From NCBI GenBank assembly GCA_005503335.1, contig SCMQ01000041.1:1-38875 (forward strand): a DNA stretch of 38,875 nt, read 5' to 3'. The DNA comes from Comamonadaceae bacterium 2FH. Lineage in GTDB: Bacteria > Pseudomonadota > Gammaproteobacteria > Burkholderiales > Burkholderiaceae_C. Below, in pieces: positions 24,900 to 33,995 of this stretch; the first letter of the stretch is position 1; every line of letters starts with the position of its first letter. Under the pieces are notes generated by a model, which made no database searches, was not told where the DNA came from, and saw only the letters and a program-made list of their open reading frames with translations. A program made the position numbers and the translations under genes.

Positions 24900-26174
24900 T
24901 CAGCCCGCGCGCTGGTGGAGCACGCGTTGCGGGAACGGAATCTCGATGCCGTGCTCGCGCAGCGCCTGCAGGATGGCCAAGTTGATCAGCGAGCGCAGGT
25001 TGAGCTGGCCGTTCTCCGGGTCCAGGATCCAGTAGCCCAGCGTGAACTCCAGTCCGTCCGGCCCGAAGGCCGACAGCGCGGCGTTCGGCGCGGGCTCGCG
25101 CAGCACGCGCGGCTGGGCCAAGGCGGCATCGCGCAGCAGCGCCATCACCTGGTCGACGTCGCTGCCGTAGGCCACCGAGACCACCGTCGACTGCCAGACC
25201 TCGCGGTCGGCCAGCGAGAGGTTCTCCACGCGGCTGGTGATCAGCATCTCGTTGGGCACGATGGACTCGCGCCCCGTCAGCGAGCGGATCAGCGTGTAGC
25301 GCGCCTTGATGTCGGTGATGCGGCCCTCGAAGTTGTCCACGCGCACGTTGTCGCCGATGCGCATGCTGCGCTCGGCCAGGATCACGAAGCCGCTGACGTA
25401 GTTGGCCGCCAGCTTCTGCAGGCCGAAGCCGATGCCCACCCCGATCGCGCCCCCCAGCACCGACAGCGCCGTGAGGTCTATGCCCACCGCCGTCAGCGCC
25501 AGCAGCAGGCCGACGAACATCAGCAGGGCGCGCGTCGCGTTGCTCACCGCCTTGCGCAGCGACAGCTCGCTGCCGGTCGCCCGGCGCAGCAGCCGCGCCT
25601 CGATGGCCGAGGAGATCCACAGCGCGATGATCAGCACCACGCCGGCCGTGAGCGTGCCCTCGATCATGGTGCGCAGCGACAGCCGGGTGCCGCCCACCTT
25701 CCAGCCGATCTGGTCCAGCTCCTCCAGCACCAGCGGCAGCAGGCCACTGACCCAGAGCACCATGGCCAGCCAGGCCACCCAGGAAATGCTGTGCTCGAGC
25801 AGGCGCACGAAGGGCGCGCCGCCGAACGCCACCTGCAGCACCTTCACCCCCACGCGGATCGCCGCCAAGGCCATGAACACCGGCACCGCCACCTCGAGCA
25901 AGACCACCGGCAGCCAGCGCGCGATCGCGGCGCGCGCCACGAAGCTCAGCCCCAGCAGCAGCAGCGGAAACAGCGCGCCGTCGACCAGCCTGCGGCCAAA
26001 CAGGATGGAGTGCTCGTCCGACACCACGGTGGTGCGGCGCAGCAGGCTCACCAGGCCCCAGGCCAGCAGCGCGCACAGCGCGATGGCCGCCAGCTCGATC
26101 AGCGAGCTCGGGTGCTGCAGCGCGGCCAGCCAGGCGTCCAGGTCGTCGATGCGGATCGGTGCGCTGTTACTCAT
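24900..26174 (-). CDS. MscS-family mechanosensitive ion channel
   Basis: A 424-residue membrane protein. Several N-terminal helices precede the MscS core, whose pore-lining and beta-domain signature is clear: GGAIGVGIGFGLQKLAANYVSGF, then ERSMRIGDNVRVDNFEGRITDIKARYTLIR and SIVPNEMLI. Channels of this family open under membrane tension to release solutes on osmotic downshock. It is larger than E. coli MscS (286 residues) because of extra N-terminal helices. Its own ATG is at 26174, with a 70-base gap to the next gene upstream. Confidence 0.94.
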   Translation of the reverse strand: MSNSAPIRIDDLDAWLAALQHPSSLIELAAIALCALLAWGLVSLLRRTTVVSDEHSILFGRRLVDGALFPLLLLGLSFVARAAIARWLPVVLLEVAVPVFMALAAIRVGVKVLQVAFGGAPFVRLLEHSISWVAWLAMVLWVSGLLPLVLEELDQIGWKVGGTRLSLRTMIEGTLTAGVVLIIALWISSAIEARLLRRATGSELSLRKAVSNATRALLMFVGLLLALTAVGIDLTALSVLGGAIGVGIGFGLQKLAANYVSGFVILAERSMRIGDNVRVDNFEGRITDIKARYTLIRSLTGRESIVPNEMLITSRVENLSLADREVWQSTVVSVAYGSDVDQVMALLRDAALAQPRVLREPAPNAALSAFGPDGLEFTLGYWILDPENGQLNLRSLINLAILQALREHGIEIPFPQRVLHQRAG

Positions 26175-26244
26175 AGTCGATGGCGGCTTGGGTCATGCGC
26201 CGATTTTGGCCCAAACCCGTGGCCGCGGCTTGACGGCGTGGCCG

Positions 26245-27198
26245 CTACAGGTCGGCCAGCACGCGCACATGGGCCTCGACGCTGCGCGCCAGCGCATCGA
26301 GGTTGTAGCCGCCCTCCAGGCAGCTCACGATGCGCCCCTTGGCAAAGCGCCGCGCCACGTCCTTGATGCGCGAGGTGATCCAGGTGTAGTCCTGCTCGAC
26401 CAGGCCCATCTGGCCCAGGTCGTCGTCGCGGTGGGCGTCGAAGCCGGCGCTGATGAAGATCATCTCGGGCCGGTGCGCCTCCAGGCGCGGCAGCCACATC
26501 AGCTCGATCAGCTCGCGCACCGCCATGCCGCGCGTGTAGGCCGGCACCGGCACGTTGACCAGGTTGGCCGCGCTGGAGCGCGCACCGCCCTCGGGGTAGA
26601 ACGGGTGCTGGAAGAAGCTCACCATCAGGATGCGCTCGTCCCCGGCCACGATGTCCTCGGTGCCGTTGCCATGGTGCACGTCGAAATCGACGATGGCCAC
26701 GCGCTGCAGGCCATGGCGCTCCAGCGCGTACTTGGCGGCGATCGCCACGTTGTTGAAGAAGCAAAAGCCCATGGCCTTGTCGCGGCAGGCATGGTGGCCC
26801 GGCGGGCGCACGGCGCAGAAGGCGTTCTCCAGCTCGCCGGCCAGCACCGCGTCGGTGGCGTCTAGCGCCGCGCCGGCCGCGCGCAGCGCCGCGTCCCAGG
26901 TGTGGACGTTGAGCGCGGTGTCGGGATCGATCTGCACATGGGCCGGGCCGCCGGCCTGCATGTCCTCGCGCAGCTGCGCGCTGAGGCCGCGCAGCGCCGC
27001 GACATGCATGCGCCCGTGCGCCAGCTCGATTTCGTCCAGCGAGGCCGGCGTCGGCTCGCGGCGCTGCAGCGCATCGCCCACGCCCGTCACGAGCAGCCGG
27101 TCCTCGATCGCGTCCAGCCGCGCCGGGCATTCGGGGTGGCCCTCGCCCATCTCGTGTCGCCAGCAGTCCCTGTGGGTGTAATAGCCCGTCCGGTTCAC
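26245..27198 (-). CDS. Histone deacetylase-like amidohydrolase
   Basis: A 317-residue arginase-fold zinc hydrolase. HPECPARLDAIEDRL near the N-terminus, RPPGHHACRDKAMGFCFFNNVAIA, the zinc ligands in DFDVHHGNGTEDI and GFDAHRDDD, and CLEGGYNLDALARSV with the catalytic-side tyrosine are all present. Bacterial members deacetylate acetylpolyamines, acetoin-like small molecules or proteins; the substrate here is not determined. The start is a GTG at 27198, 41 bases from the divergent moxR start, so the two share a promoter region. Confidence 0.92.
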   Translation of the reverse strand: MNRTGYYTHRDCWRHEMGEGHPECPARLDAIEDRLLVTGVGDALQRREPTPASLDEIELAHGRMHVAALRGLSAQLREDMQAGGPAHVQIDPDTALNVHTWDAALRAAGAALDATDAVLAGELENAFCAVRPPGHHACRDKAMGFCFFNNVAIAAKYALERHGLQRVAIVDFDVHHGNGTEDIVAGDERILMVSFFQHPFYPEGGARSSAANLVNVPVPAYTRGMAVRELIELMWLPRLEAHRPEMIFISAGFDAHRDDDLGQMGLVEQDYTWITSRIKDVARRFAKGRIVSCLEGGYNLDALARSVEAHVRVLADL

Positions 27199-27239
27199 GA
27201 TGATCGCCCCCGCCTCCGCTTTTCAGATAAGGTCACGCC

Positions 27240-28160
27240 ATGGACGCACAAGAAAAACTCGGATCCATTCTGGATCAGCTTAACACGGTGATGGTGGGCA
27301 AGGCGGACCAGGTACGGGACTGTGTGGCCTGCCTGCTGGCCGGGGGACACCTGCTGATCGAGGACGTGCCCGGCGTGGGCAAGACCACGCTGGCCCATGC
27401 CCTGGCGCGCACCTTCGGCCTGCAGTTCTCGCGCGTGCAGTTCACGGCCGACCTCATGCCCAGCGACCTGACCGGCGTCTCGGTCTACGAGCGCGGCCGC
27501 GAGGCCTTCGTGTTCCACCCGGGCCCGGTGTTCGCCCAACTGCTGCTGGCCGACGAGATCAACCGCGCCAGCCCCAAGACCCAGAGCGCCCTGCTCGAGG
27601 CCATGGAGGAAAAGCAGGTCACGGTGGAAGGCGAGACCCGCGCCCTGCCCTCGCCCTTCTTCGTGATCGCCACGCAGAACCCGCACGACCAGCTCGGCAC
27701 CTATGCCCTGCCCGAGTCGCAGCTGGACCGCTTCCTGATGCGCATCTCGCTCGGCTACCCGGACCGCGCGGCCGAGCGCAGCCTGCTGGCCGGAAGCGAC
27801 CGGCGCGACCTCGTGGCCCAGCTGCCTCCCCTGCTCACGGCGGCCGAGCTCATGCAACTGCAGCAGGCCGTGCAGCGCGTGCACGTGGCCGAGCCGCTGC
27901 TCGACTACGTGCAGGACCTGATCGCCGCCACGCGCTCGGGCCGCTGGTTCCTGCAGGGCCTGTCCCCGCGCGCCGGCATGGCCGTGGTGCGCGTCGCGCG
28001 CTCGCAGGCCCTGCTGGCCGGGCGCGACTACGTGGCGCCGGACGACGTGCAGGCCATCCTGCCGCAGTGCATCGCGCACCGCCTGGTGCCGGTGCGCGAC
28101 GCCGGCCGCGGCGCGGTCGAGCAGGTGCGCGCGCTGATCGAGGCGGTGCCGCTGGCATGA
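27240..28160 (+). CDS. MoxR-family AAA+ ATPase
   Basis: A 306-residue AAA+ ATPase. Walker A is DVPGVGKTTLA (about residues 42-52), Walker B is LLLADEINRASPKTQSALLEAMEE, and sensor 1 is in FFVIATQNPHDQLGTY. MoxR proteins act as chaperone-like ATPases, and genes for DUF58 and transglutaminase-like membrane proteins, as found here, are their standard neighbours. It heads the + strand run 27240-32441. Confidence 0.95.
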   Translation: MDAQEKLGSILDQLNTVMVGKADQVRDCVACLLAGGHLLIEDVPGVGKTTLAHALARTFGLQFSRVQFTADLMPSDLTGVSVYERGREAFVFHPGPVFAQLLLADEINRASPKTQSALLEAMEEKQVTVEGETRALPSPFFVIATQNPHDQLGTYALPESQLDRFLMRISLGYPDRAAERSLLAGSDRRDLVAQLPPLLTAAELMQLQQAVQRVHVAEPLLDYVQDLIAATRSGRWFLQGLSPRAGMAVVRVARSQALLAGRDYVAPDDVQAILPQCIAHRLVPVRDAGRGAVEQVRALIEAVPLA

Positions 28161-28162
28161 AA

Positions 28163-28235
28163 CGCCCCCACGCTCATCACTTCGTGTATTCGCTGCCCCC
28201 CGAGGGGGCCCAGGCCTCCTTTGGGGCGGCCCGGC
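28163..28235 (+). repeat. GC-rich comamonad-type intergenic repeat, copy 1
   Basis: A 73-base element in the gap between moxR and the DUF58 gene. It runs from CGCCCCCACGCTCATCACTT to GGGGCGGCCCGGC and contains the stem GCCCCC-CGA-GGGGGC. The second copy at 29211-29283 matches at most positions (CACTTCGTGT, TCGCTGCCCCCCGAGGGGGC and TTGGGGCGGCCCGGC are shared). I remember near-identical elements between genes of Comamonadaceae; this recollection could not be checked. Confidence 0.75.
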
Positions 28236-28246
28236 AGGAGGCCTGA

Positions 28247-29200
28247 GTGAAGGCAGCCCGGCGCCTGCGCGAGGGCTGGCGGCGCTGGTGGCTGGCGCGC
28301 CTGCCTGCCACCGACACGCTGAGCCTGACCCAGCGCAACGTCTACATCCTGCCCACGCGCGCGGGCTGGATGCTGGCCGCCACGCTGGCGGTGCTGCTGG
28401 TGGCCTCGATCAACTACCAACTCAACCTCGGCTACCTGCTGACCTTTTTGCTCGCCGGCAGCGCGCTGGCCAGCATGCACAGCGGCCACGCCACGCTGCG
28501 CGGCCTCACCCTGCACCTGGCGCCGCCGCCGCCCTGCTTCGCGGGCAGCGCCGCCGAGCTCGAGCTAAGCCTCTCGAGCGAGCGTCGCGCGCCGCGCCAC
28601 GCCATCGGCCTGGGCCTGCTGGAGCAGCCGCAGCGCGCCTGGACCGACGTGCCGGCCCAGGGCAGCGCCGTGGTCCACCTGGGCTTCACCCCGGCGCAGC
28701 GCGGGCCGCAGCGCCTGCCCGCCCTGTGCGCCGAAACCCGCTTTCCGCTCGGCGTGTTCCATGTCTGGACCCTGTGGCGCCCGGCCGCGCCGCTGCTGGT
28801 CTACCCGGCGCCCGAATTCCCGGCCCCGCCGCTGCCGCCGGGCCAGGCGCGTGGCGCGGTCTCGGCCAGCGCCCCGGCGCAGCCCGACGGCGACTTCGAC
28901 GGCGTGCGCAGCTACCGGCGCGGCGATCCGCTCAAGCGCGTGGTCTGGAAAAAGTTCGCCCGGGCCGACGAACTGGTCAGCCGCGACAGCCCGCCGGCTC
29001 CGTCCCAGGAGCTCTGGCTGGATTGGGAACAGGCCGGCCCCAGGGAGACGGAAGCGCGCCTGTCGCGCCTGTGCGCCTGGGTGCTGGCGGCCGACCGCCT
29101 GGGCCTGAGCTACGGCCTGCGCCTGCCCGGGCAGGAGATCGCCCCCGCCGCGGGCGAGGCCCACAAGCGCCAATGCCTGGAGGCCTTGGCAAGATGCTGA
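28247..29200 (+). CDS. DUF58 domain-containing protein
   Basis: A 317-residue protein with two N-terminal membrane helices (about residues 40-80: GWMLAATLAVLLVASI and LGYLLTFLLAGSALASM) and a cytoplasmic or periplasmic beta-rich part. The DUF58 signature is DFDGVRSYRRGDPLKRVVWKKFAR. The start is GTG at 28247 with GGAGG 10 bases before it. DUF58 proteins are partners of MoxR ATPases; a direct biochemical role is unsettled. Its stop overlaps the next start (ATGCTGA). Confidence 0.9.
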   Translation: MKAARRLREGWRRWWLARLPATDTLSLTQRNVYILPTRAGWMLAATLAVLLVASINYQLNLGYLLTFLLAGSALASMHSGHATLRGLTLHLAPPPPCFAGSAAELELSLSSERRAPRHAIGLGLLEQPQRAWTDVPAQGSAVVHLGFTPAQRGPQRLPALCAETRFPLGVFHVWTLWRPAAPLLVYPAPEFPAPPLPPGQARGAVSASAPAQPDGDFDGVRSYRRGDPLKRVVWKKFARADELVSRDSPPAPSQELWLDWEQAGPRETEARLSRLCAWVLAADRLGLSYGLRLPGQEIAPAAGEAHKRQCLEALARC

Positions 29201-31293
29201 GCCGGAATGACGCCCCCCACGCTCGGCACTTCGTGTCCTCGCTGCCCCCCGAGGGGGCGCAGCCCGGCTTGGGGCGGCCCGGCGCCGGACCGAGGTCCCA
29301 CCTGCCGCGCGAGGCGCGCGACACCCTGTTCCTGCTGGCCGTGATCGCCTGGGTGATCCTGCCGCAGCTGGGCAACCTGCCCCCCTGGTGCGGGGCCCTG
29401 GCCGCGGGCGTGCTGGCCTGGCGCGGCTGGCTGGCCGTCGCCGCCCGGCCGCTGCCGGGCCGCTGGTGGCTGCTGGGCCTGCTGGCCCTGACCCTGGGCG
29501 CCACCTACGCCACCCACCGCACCCTGCTCGGGCGCGACGCCGGCGTGACGCTGATCGTGGTGCTGCTCACGCTCAAGACCCTGGAGCTGCGCGCGCGGCG
29601 CGACGCCTTCGTGGTGTTCTTCCTGGGCTTCTTCACCATGCTCACCAACTTCTTCTACTCGCAGTCGCTGCCCACGGCCGCGGCCATGCTGGTGGCGCTG
29701 CTGGGCTTGCTGACCGCGCTGGTCAACGCCCACCTGCCGGTGGGCCGCCCGCCGCTGGTACAGGCCATGAAGACCGCCGGCAGCCTGGCGCTGTGGGGTG
29801 CGCCGGTCATGGCCCTCATGTTCCTGCTGTTTCCGCGCCTGCCGCCGCTGTGGGGCATCCCCGGCGACGCCATGAGCGGGCGCAGCGGCTTGTCGGCCAG
29901 CATGCAGGTCGGCAACCTCGCGCGCCTGGCGCTGGACGAAAGCATTGCCATGCGCGTGCGCTTCGACGGGCCGGTGCCGCCCCAGCAGGACCTGTATTTC
30001 CGCGGCCCGGTGCTCAGCCAGTTCGACGGCCGCGAATGGCGGCCGCTGCAGCCGCGCCTGGGCTCGCGCTTTTCGCCCGGCCTGGGGGGCCGCGCCAACC
30101 TGCAGCCGCTGGGCGCCCCGGTGCGCTACGAGGTGACGCTGGAGCCCAGCAACCGTCCCTGGCTGTTCGTGCTCGACGCCGCCGCCCTGCCGCCCACCCT
30201 GCCGGGCCTGTCCAGCTTCATGACCGCCGAGCTGCAGTGGATCGCCAGCCAGCCCATCACCGACCTGGTGCGCTACCGCGCCGAAAGCCATCCGGTGTTC
30301 CGCCACGGCCCGCTCAGCGCCGCGGCCCTGTGGCCCGAGTACCGCGAGCTGCCGCCCGGCTTCAACCCGCGCACCCTGCAATGGGCCACCGAGCTGCGGC
30401 GCGCCCACGGCGACCAAGGCGACGCGGCCCTGGTGCGCGCGGCGCTGGACCGGCTGCGCAGCGGCGGCTACCTCTACACCCTGGAGCCCGGCGTCTACGG
30501 CGAGCACAGCGCGGACGAATTCTGGTTCGACCGCAAGCAGGGCTTTTGCGAGCACATCGCCTCGGCCTTCGTGGTGCTGATGCGCGCCATGGACATTCCC
30601 GCGCGCATCGTCACCGGCTACCAGGGCGGCGAGCGCAACCCGGTGGACGGCTTCTGGGTGCTGCGGCAAAGCGACGCCCATGCCTGGGCCGAGGTCTGGC
30701 TGGCCGGCCGCGGCTGGCAGCGCGTGGACCCGACCTCGGCCGTGGCCCCGGGCCGCACCGGCGCCTTCCAGCGCCTCACGCCGGCGCCCGGCGCCGTGGC
30801 CGCGGTGCTGGGCCAGGTGAGCCCCGACCTCGCGGCCAGCCTGCGCGCGGCCTGGGAGGCGCTGAACAACGGCTGGAACCAGTGGGTGCTGAACTACACG
30901 CAGAGCAAGCAGCTGGACCTGCTCAAGCGCCTGGGCTTCAGCTCGCCCAACTGGCAGGACCTGGGCCTGCTGCTGATTGCCATCGTCGTGGCCGCCAGCC
31001 TGGGCGCCGCCGCCTGGACCCTGCTCGAGCGCCGGCGCCAGGACCCCTGGCTGCGCCTGCTGGCGCGCGCGCGCCAGCGCCTGGCCGCCGCCGGCCTGGC
31101 CCTGCCCGCCCAGGCGCCGCCGCGCGAGCTGGCGCGCGCGCTGCAGCCGCTGCCCCCCACGCAGCGCCAGGCCCTGCAGGACTGGCTGCTGCGCCTGGAG
31201 CGCCTGCGCTACGCCCCCGGCGCGGCCGACAGCCCTCGCCCTGGCCTCGCTACACTGCGTCGAGAATTCAGAAAACTGCCCTGGCCCCGTTGA
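29194..31293 (+). CDS. Transglutaminase-like membrane protein (DUF3488/DUF4129 type)
   Basis: A 699-residue protein. Several membrane helices in the first ~220 residues (DUF3488-type) are followed by a transglutaminase-like core with Cys452 (QGFCEHIASAF), His496 (SDAHAWAEVWL) and Asp512 (RVDPTSAVAPG). A further membrane helix comes near residue 595, then a short DUF4129-like C-terminus. Residues about 7-31 are the translated second copy of the intergenic repeat. The family is the third member of the moxR-DUF58 module and may crosslink or cleave envelope proteins. A later in-frame start without the repeat region cannot be excluded. Confidence 0.9.
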   Translation: MLSRNDAPHARHFVSSLPPEGAQPGLGRPGAGPRSHLPREARDTLFLLAVIAWVILPQLGNLPPWCGALAAGVLAWRGWLAVAARPLPGRWWLLGLLALTLGATYATHRTLLGRDAGVTLIVVLLTLKTLELRARRDAFVVFFLGFFTMLTNFFYSQSLPTAAAMLVALLGLLTALVNAHLPVGRPPLVQAMKTAGSLALWGAPVMALMFLLFPRLPPLWGIPGDAMSGRSGLSASMQVGNLARLALDESIAMRVRFDGPVPPQQDLYFRGPVLSQFDGREWRPLQPRLGSRFSPGLGGRANLQPLGAPVRYEVTLEPSNRPWLFVLDAAALPPTLPGLSSFMTAELQWIASQPITDLVRYRAESHPVFRHGPLSAAALWPEYRELPPGFNPRTLQWATELRRAHGDQGDAALVRAALDRLRSGGYLYTLEPGVYGEHSADEFWFDRKQGFCEHIASAFVVLMRAMDIPARIVTGYQGGERNPVDGFWVLRQSDAHAWAEVWLAGRGWQRVDPTSAVAPGRTGAFQRLTPAPGAVAAVLGQVSPDLAASLRAAWEALNNGWNQWVLNYTQSKQLDLLKRLGFSSPNWQDLGLLLIAIVVAASLGAAAWTLLERRRQDPWLRLLARARQRLAAAGLALPAQAPPRELARALQPLPPTQRQALQDWLLRLERLRYAPGAADSPRPGLATLRREFRKLPWPR
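29211..29283 (+). repeat. GC-rich comamonad-type repeat, copy 2, inside a coding frame
   Basis: Second copy of the element at 28163-28235. It lies within the 5' end of the transglutaminase gene, in frame, and encodes roughly DAPHARHFVSSLPPEGAQPG. Being out of place for an intergenic element, it suggests insertion just after an ancestral start or use of an upstream start that reads through it. Confidence 0.75.
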
Positions 31294-31304
31294 CCGCCCA
31301 TCCC

Positions 31305-32441
31305 ATGCCGCTCTCGCTACGACTGCCCCTGCGCCCCCTTGCCAAGACCCTGCTGCTGGCCACCGCCCTGGCCCTCGCCACCGGCGCCGCCGCCCGCACG
31401 CCTCAGAAGGCCCCCAAGAAGAAACTGCAACTCAAGAAGGTTCAGTTTTCGCCGCGCAATGGCGTCCGCGAGCCCGTGCAGGGCCCGGCCTATGCCACCC
31501 GCGAAGAGGTGATGCGCTTTGCCGACGACCTGGCCGAGCGGCGCGACCTGAACCGCGAATGGGTGCGCCAGGCCATAGGCCAGGCCGCCTTCCTGCCCTC
31601 GGTGCCGCGCCTCATGCTGCCGCCGCCCACCGGCACCGCCAAGAACTGGCGCGCCTACCGCAGCCGCTTCATCGACCCGCTGCGCGTGCGCGCCGGCGTG
31701 CGCTTCTGGCAGGCCCACCGCGAGACCCTGGCGCGCGCCGAGCAGGAATACGGCGTGCCGGCCGAGATCATCGTCGGCATCATCGGCGTGGAGACCATCT
31801 ACGGCCAGCAGATGGGCAACTTCCGCGTGCTCGACGCCCTGTCCACGCTGGCCTTCGACTTCCCTGCCGAGCACCCGCGCGCGGCCGAGCGCCAGGCCTT
31901 CTTTCGCGGCGAGCTCGAGCAGTTCCTCAGCCTCAGCCACCGCAGCGGCATGGACCCGCTGGCGCCGCGCGGCAGCTACGCCGGCGCCATGGGCATGCCG
32001 CAGTTCATGCCCACCAGCTGGGTGCGCTACGCGGTCGACTTCGACGGCGACGGCCGCATCGACCTGTTCGGCAGCGCGGCCGACGCCATCGGCTCGGTCG
32101 CCAGCTACTTCAAGGCCTTCAACTGGCAGCCCGGCATGCCCACCCACTACCCGGTGCGCTTCGACGAGGGCCGCCTGGACAAGGAAGCCCTGCTCGCCCC
32201 CGACATCCTGCCCAGCTTCAGCGTGGAGAGCTTCGCCGCCAAGGGCGCACTGCTCGACGGCGAGGCGCAGAAACACCCGGGCCCGCTGGCCCTGATCGAG
32301 CTGCAGAACGGCGAGGACCCGCCCAGCTACGTGGCCGGCACCGAGAACTTCTACGCCATCACGCGCTACAACTGGAGCAGCTACTACGCAATGGCGGTGA
32401 TCGAGCTGGGGCGGGAGGTGGCGGGGGCGATGGGGCGTTGA
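31305..32441 (+). CDS. mltB: Lytic murein transglycosylase (MltB family)
   Basis: A 378-residue peptidoglycan-cleaving enzyme. A Sec signal peptide is evident (LRPLAKTLLLATALALATG, cleavage near AAARTP); there is no lipobox cysteine, so the product is periplasmic and soluble, like Slt35/SltB-type proteins. The catalytic glutamate is E163 in GIIGVETIYGQQMGN, and the family motif GSYAGAMGMPQFMPTSW follows. It converts the MurNAc-GlcNAc bond to a 1,6-anhydro product. It sits 11 bases after the transglutaminase gene. Confidence 0.94.
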   Translation: MPLSLRLPLRPLAKTLLLATALALATGAAARTPQKAPKKKLQLKKVQFSPRNGVREPVQGPAYATREEVMRFADDLAERRDLNREWVRQAIGQAAFLPSVPRLMLPPPTGTAKNWRAYRSRFIDPLRVRAGVRFWQAHRETLARAEQEYGVPAEIIVGIIGVETIYGQQMGNFRVLDALSTLAFDFPAEHPRAAERQAFFRGELEQFLSLSHRSGMDPLAPRGSYAGAMGMPQFMPTSWVRYAVDFDGDGRIDLFGSAADAIGSVASYFKAFNWQPGMPTHYPVRFDEGRLDKEALLAPDILPSFSVESFAAKGALLDGEAQKHPGPLALIELQNGEDPPSYVAGTENFYAITRYNWSSYYAMAVIELGREVAGAMGR

Positions 32442-32694
32442 GGCAGGGTTTACCGCTCAGTCCAGTGTGAGCGGTGCTCCGGCCAGCTTATGCGCGGGAA
32501 CGGCCGAAAAACGACGGGCGATGTTGCGGCGAAGATCGGACCGTCAAAGGGCGAGACGTGCCCAAAGGCGCCCGTGGCGATTTTCAGGTCGAACGACCGG
32601 TCCACCTTGGAACCCGTCGTTCGCAGAAGTCGTCGAGAAATCGGAGTTCGGCGTTCCGCAAACCCACTCTTGTGGCACGAAGCTGCGTGAGTTG
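32442..32694. other. Gene-poor stretch after mltB with an inverted repeat
   Basis: No gene can be supported. An inverted repeat ACCGCTCA (32452-32459) and TGAGCGGT (32468-32475) lies just after the mltB stop; with no following T-run it is a poor terminator and could be the end of a mobile element. The rest holds short open frames on both strands without recognisable domains. Base composition shifts here from the very GC-rich flank to less GC-rich sequence. Confidence 0.4.
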
Positions 32695-33179
32695 GAATCC
32701 ACCCAGACGCAGGTTCAGAACAACCTGGAGAGCCAGCGCCGGCAGTACGACTAGGTTGAAGAGGCACGCCGCCGCGGGTTTGTGCCGGGGAAGTCGGCGC
32801 CGTGTTGTGTTTCGACGCCTCGCGGCTGGCCCGCAACGGTCGAGACTGGCACCATCTCCTGGAGCTGTGCGGCTTGGTCGAGGCCTGGGTCATTGACCTG
32901 GATGGCGTCTACGACCCGTGTCGCCCCAACGATCGGCTGTTGCTGGGCATGAAGGGCAGTATCAGCGAGTTCGAGCTCGGTGTACTCAGGGCGCGCATGT
33001 TCGATGCAGCCCGCGCCAAAGCCCAGCGCGGTGAACTGGGCATCAGCGTTCTCATTGACTACGTGTGGCATCGGGAGATCGGCCTGGGGTTCGATCCGGA
33101 TTTGCGCCTGCAGGAGGCGATTCGGCTGATCTTCGCTCGTTTCCGCAAGCTGGGCAGCGCCCGCCAGGTCCTGCCGTCT
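32695..33179 (+). pseudogene. Serine recombinase (resolvase-type) remnant
   Basis: A broken recombinase. The upstream fragment STQTQVQNNLESQRRQYD matches the N-terminal active-site region (the catalytic-serine neighbourhood RQST...ESQRRQY) and ends in a TAG at 32752. After it the phase changes and about 35 codons appear deleted. Then GEVGAVLCFDASRLARNGRDWH and IDLDGVYDPCRPNDRLLLGMKGSISEFEL, in a different frame, continue the resolvase catalytic domain. The part after LGSARQVL is lost and replaced by unrelated sequence. At least a stop, a deletion with frame change and a 3' truncation make it non-functional. Family identification is from memory of large serine recombinases. Confidence 0.75.
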
Positions 33180-33356
33180 GAGGACCAGGGAGATTGCCCG
33201 ATATTGGGGCAGCGGCTCTGCGACCGCTGTTGGCCGGGAGTTCGACCTCCCGCTGAATCCGCAGTACGCTGGTACGCAGTCATGGATCCGGTGGGTGCCA
33301 GGGGTGGCCTTGGTCTCGCTGGATGGACGGAACCCCGTCCTCTTTCCTAGGAGACC

Positions 33357-33983
33357 ATGATGGATGCAATAACCACGAGCGCAAGGCGTGAACCCTGGAA
33401 CAAAGGCAAGCTGGTTGGACAAAAGGCGCCGCTCAAGCCGAAGGACATCTGGGCGATCCGGCTTTGCCTTCAGATGCAGCGTCGCATTAAGGAGCTCGCG
33501 CTGTTTAACCTTGGCTTCGATAGCAAGCTTCGAGGATGCGATCTCGTCGCAATCCGTGTGAGGGACGTCTGCCACGGTGACAGAGTCGCGAATCGGGCCA
33601 TCGTCATGCAGCGCAAGACCCAGCGACCCGTCCAGTTCGAAATCACGCCAACCACCCGGGAAGCCGTCGAGGCGTGGATTCGTGAGGCTGGCCTGCGCCC
33701 AGACGATTACCTGTTCCCCAGCCGAGTTCACCGGTCCCCGCACATTGGCACCCGCCAGTACGCGCGGATCCTGCATGGATGGGTAGATCAGATCGGACTT
33801 GACGCAAGGGAGTACGGAACCCACTCCATGCGGCGCAGCAAGGCGTCGATGATCTACAAGAAGACCAAGAACCTCCGGGCAGTCCAAATCTTACTCGGGC
33901 ATACCAAGCTCGAGAGCACGGTGCGCTACTTGGGTATCGAGGTAGACGACGCGCTAGACCTCGCGGAGCAACTTGAGGTCTGA
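33357..33983 (+). CDS. Tyrosine-type recombinase/integrase, small
   Basis: A 208-residue protein with an apparently complete catalytic domain: R59 (SKLRGCDLVAIRV), K87, H156-x-x-R159 (THSMRRSKA), H182 (LLGHTKLESTVRY) and nucleophile Y191 (RYLGIEVDDAL). The N-terminal core-binding domain of classic integrases is missing, as in the family of about 200-residue recombinases often found near mobile DNA in betaproteobacteria. AGGAG precedes the paired ATG ATG. It appears intact between two broken elements and could still be active. Confidence 0.88.
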   Translation: MMDAITTSARREPWNKGKLVGQKAPLKPKDIWAIRLCLQMQRRIKELALFNLGFDSKLRGCDLVAIRVRDVCHGDRVANRAIVMQRKTQRPVQFEITPTTREAVEAWIREAGLRPDDYLFPSRVHRSPHIGTRQYARILHGWVDQIGLDAREYGTHSMRRSKASMIYKKTKNLRAVQILLGHTKLESTVRYLGIEVDDALDLAEQLEV

Positions 33984-33995
33984 TAAAGCCCATTC

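Noticed and set aside
29388-31304. Upstream extension of the mltB frame over the transglutaminase gene
   Set aside because: The extension is out of frame with the transglutaminase motifs; the real mltB start is the ATG at 31305 followed by a signal peptide.
32751-33887. Minus-strand open frame of 378 codons across the recombinase region
   Set aside because: The + strand holds recombinase motifs in the same span, while this frame shows no domain; it is a shadow.
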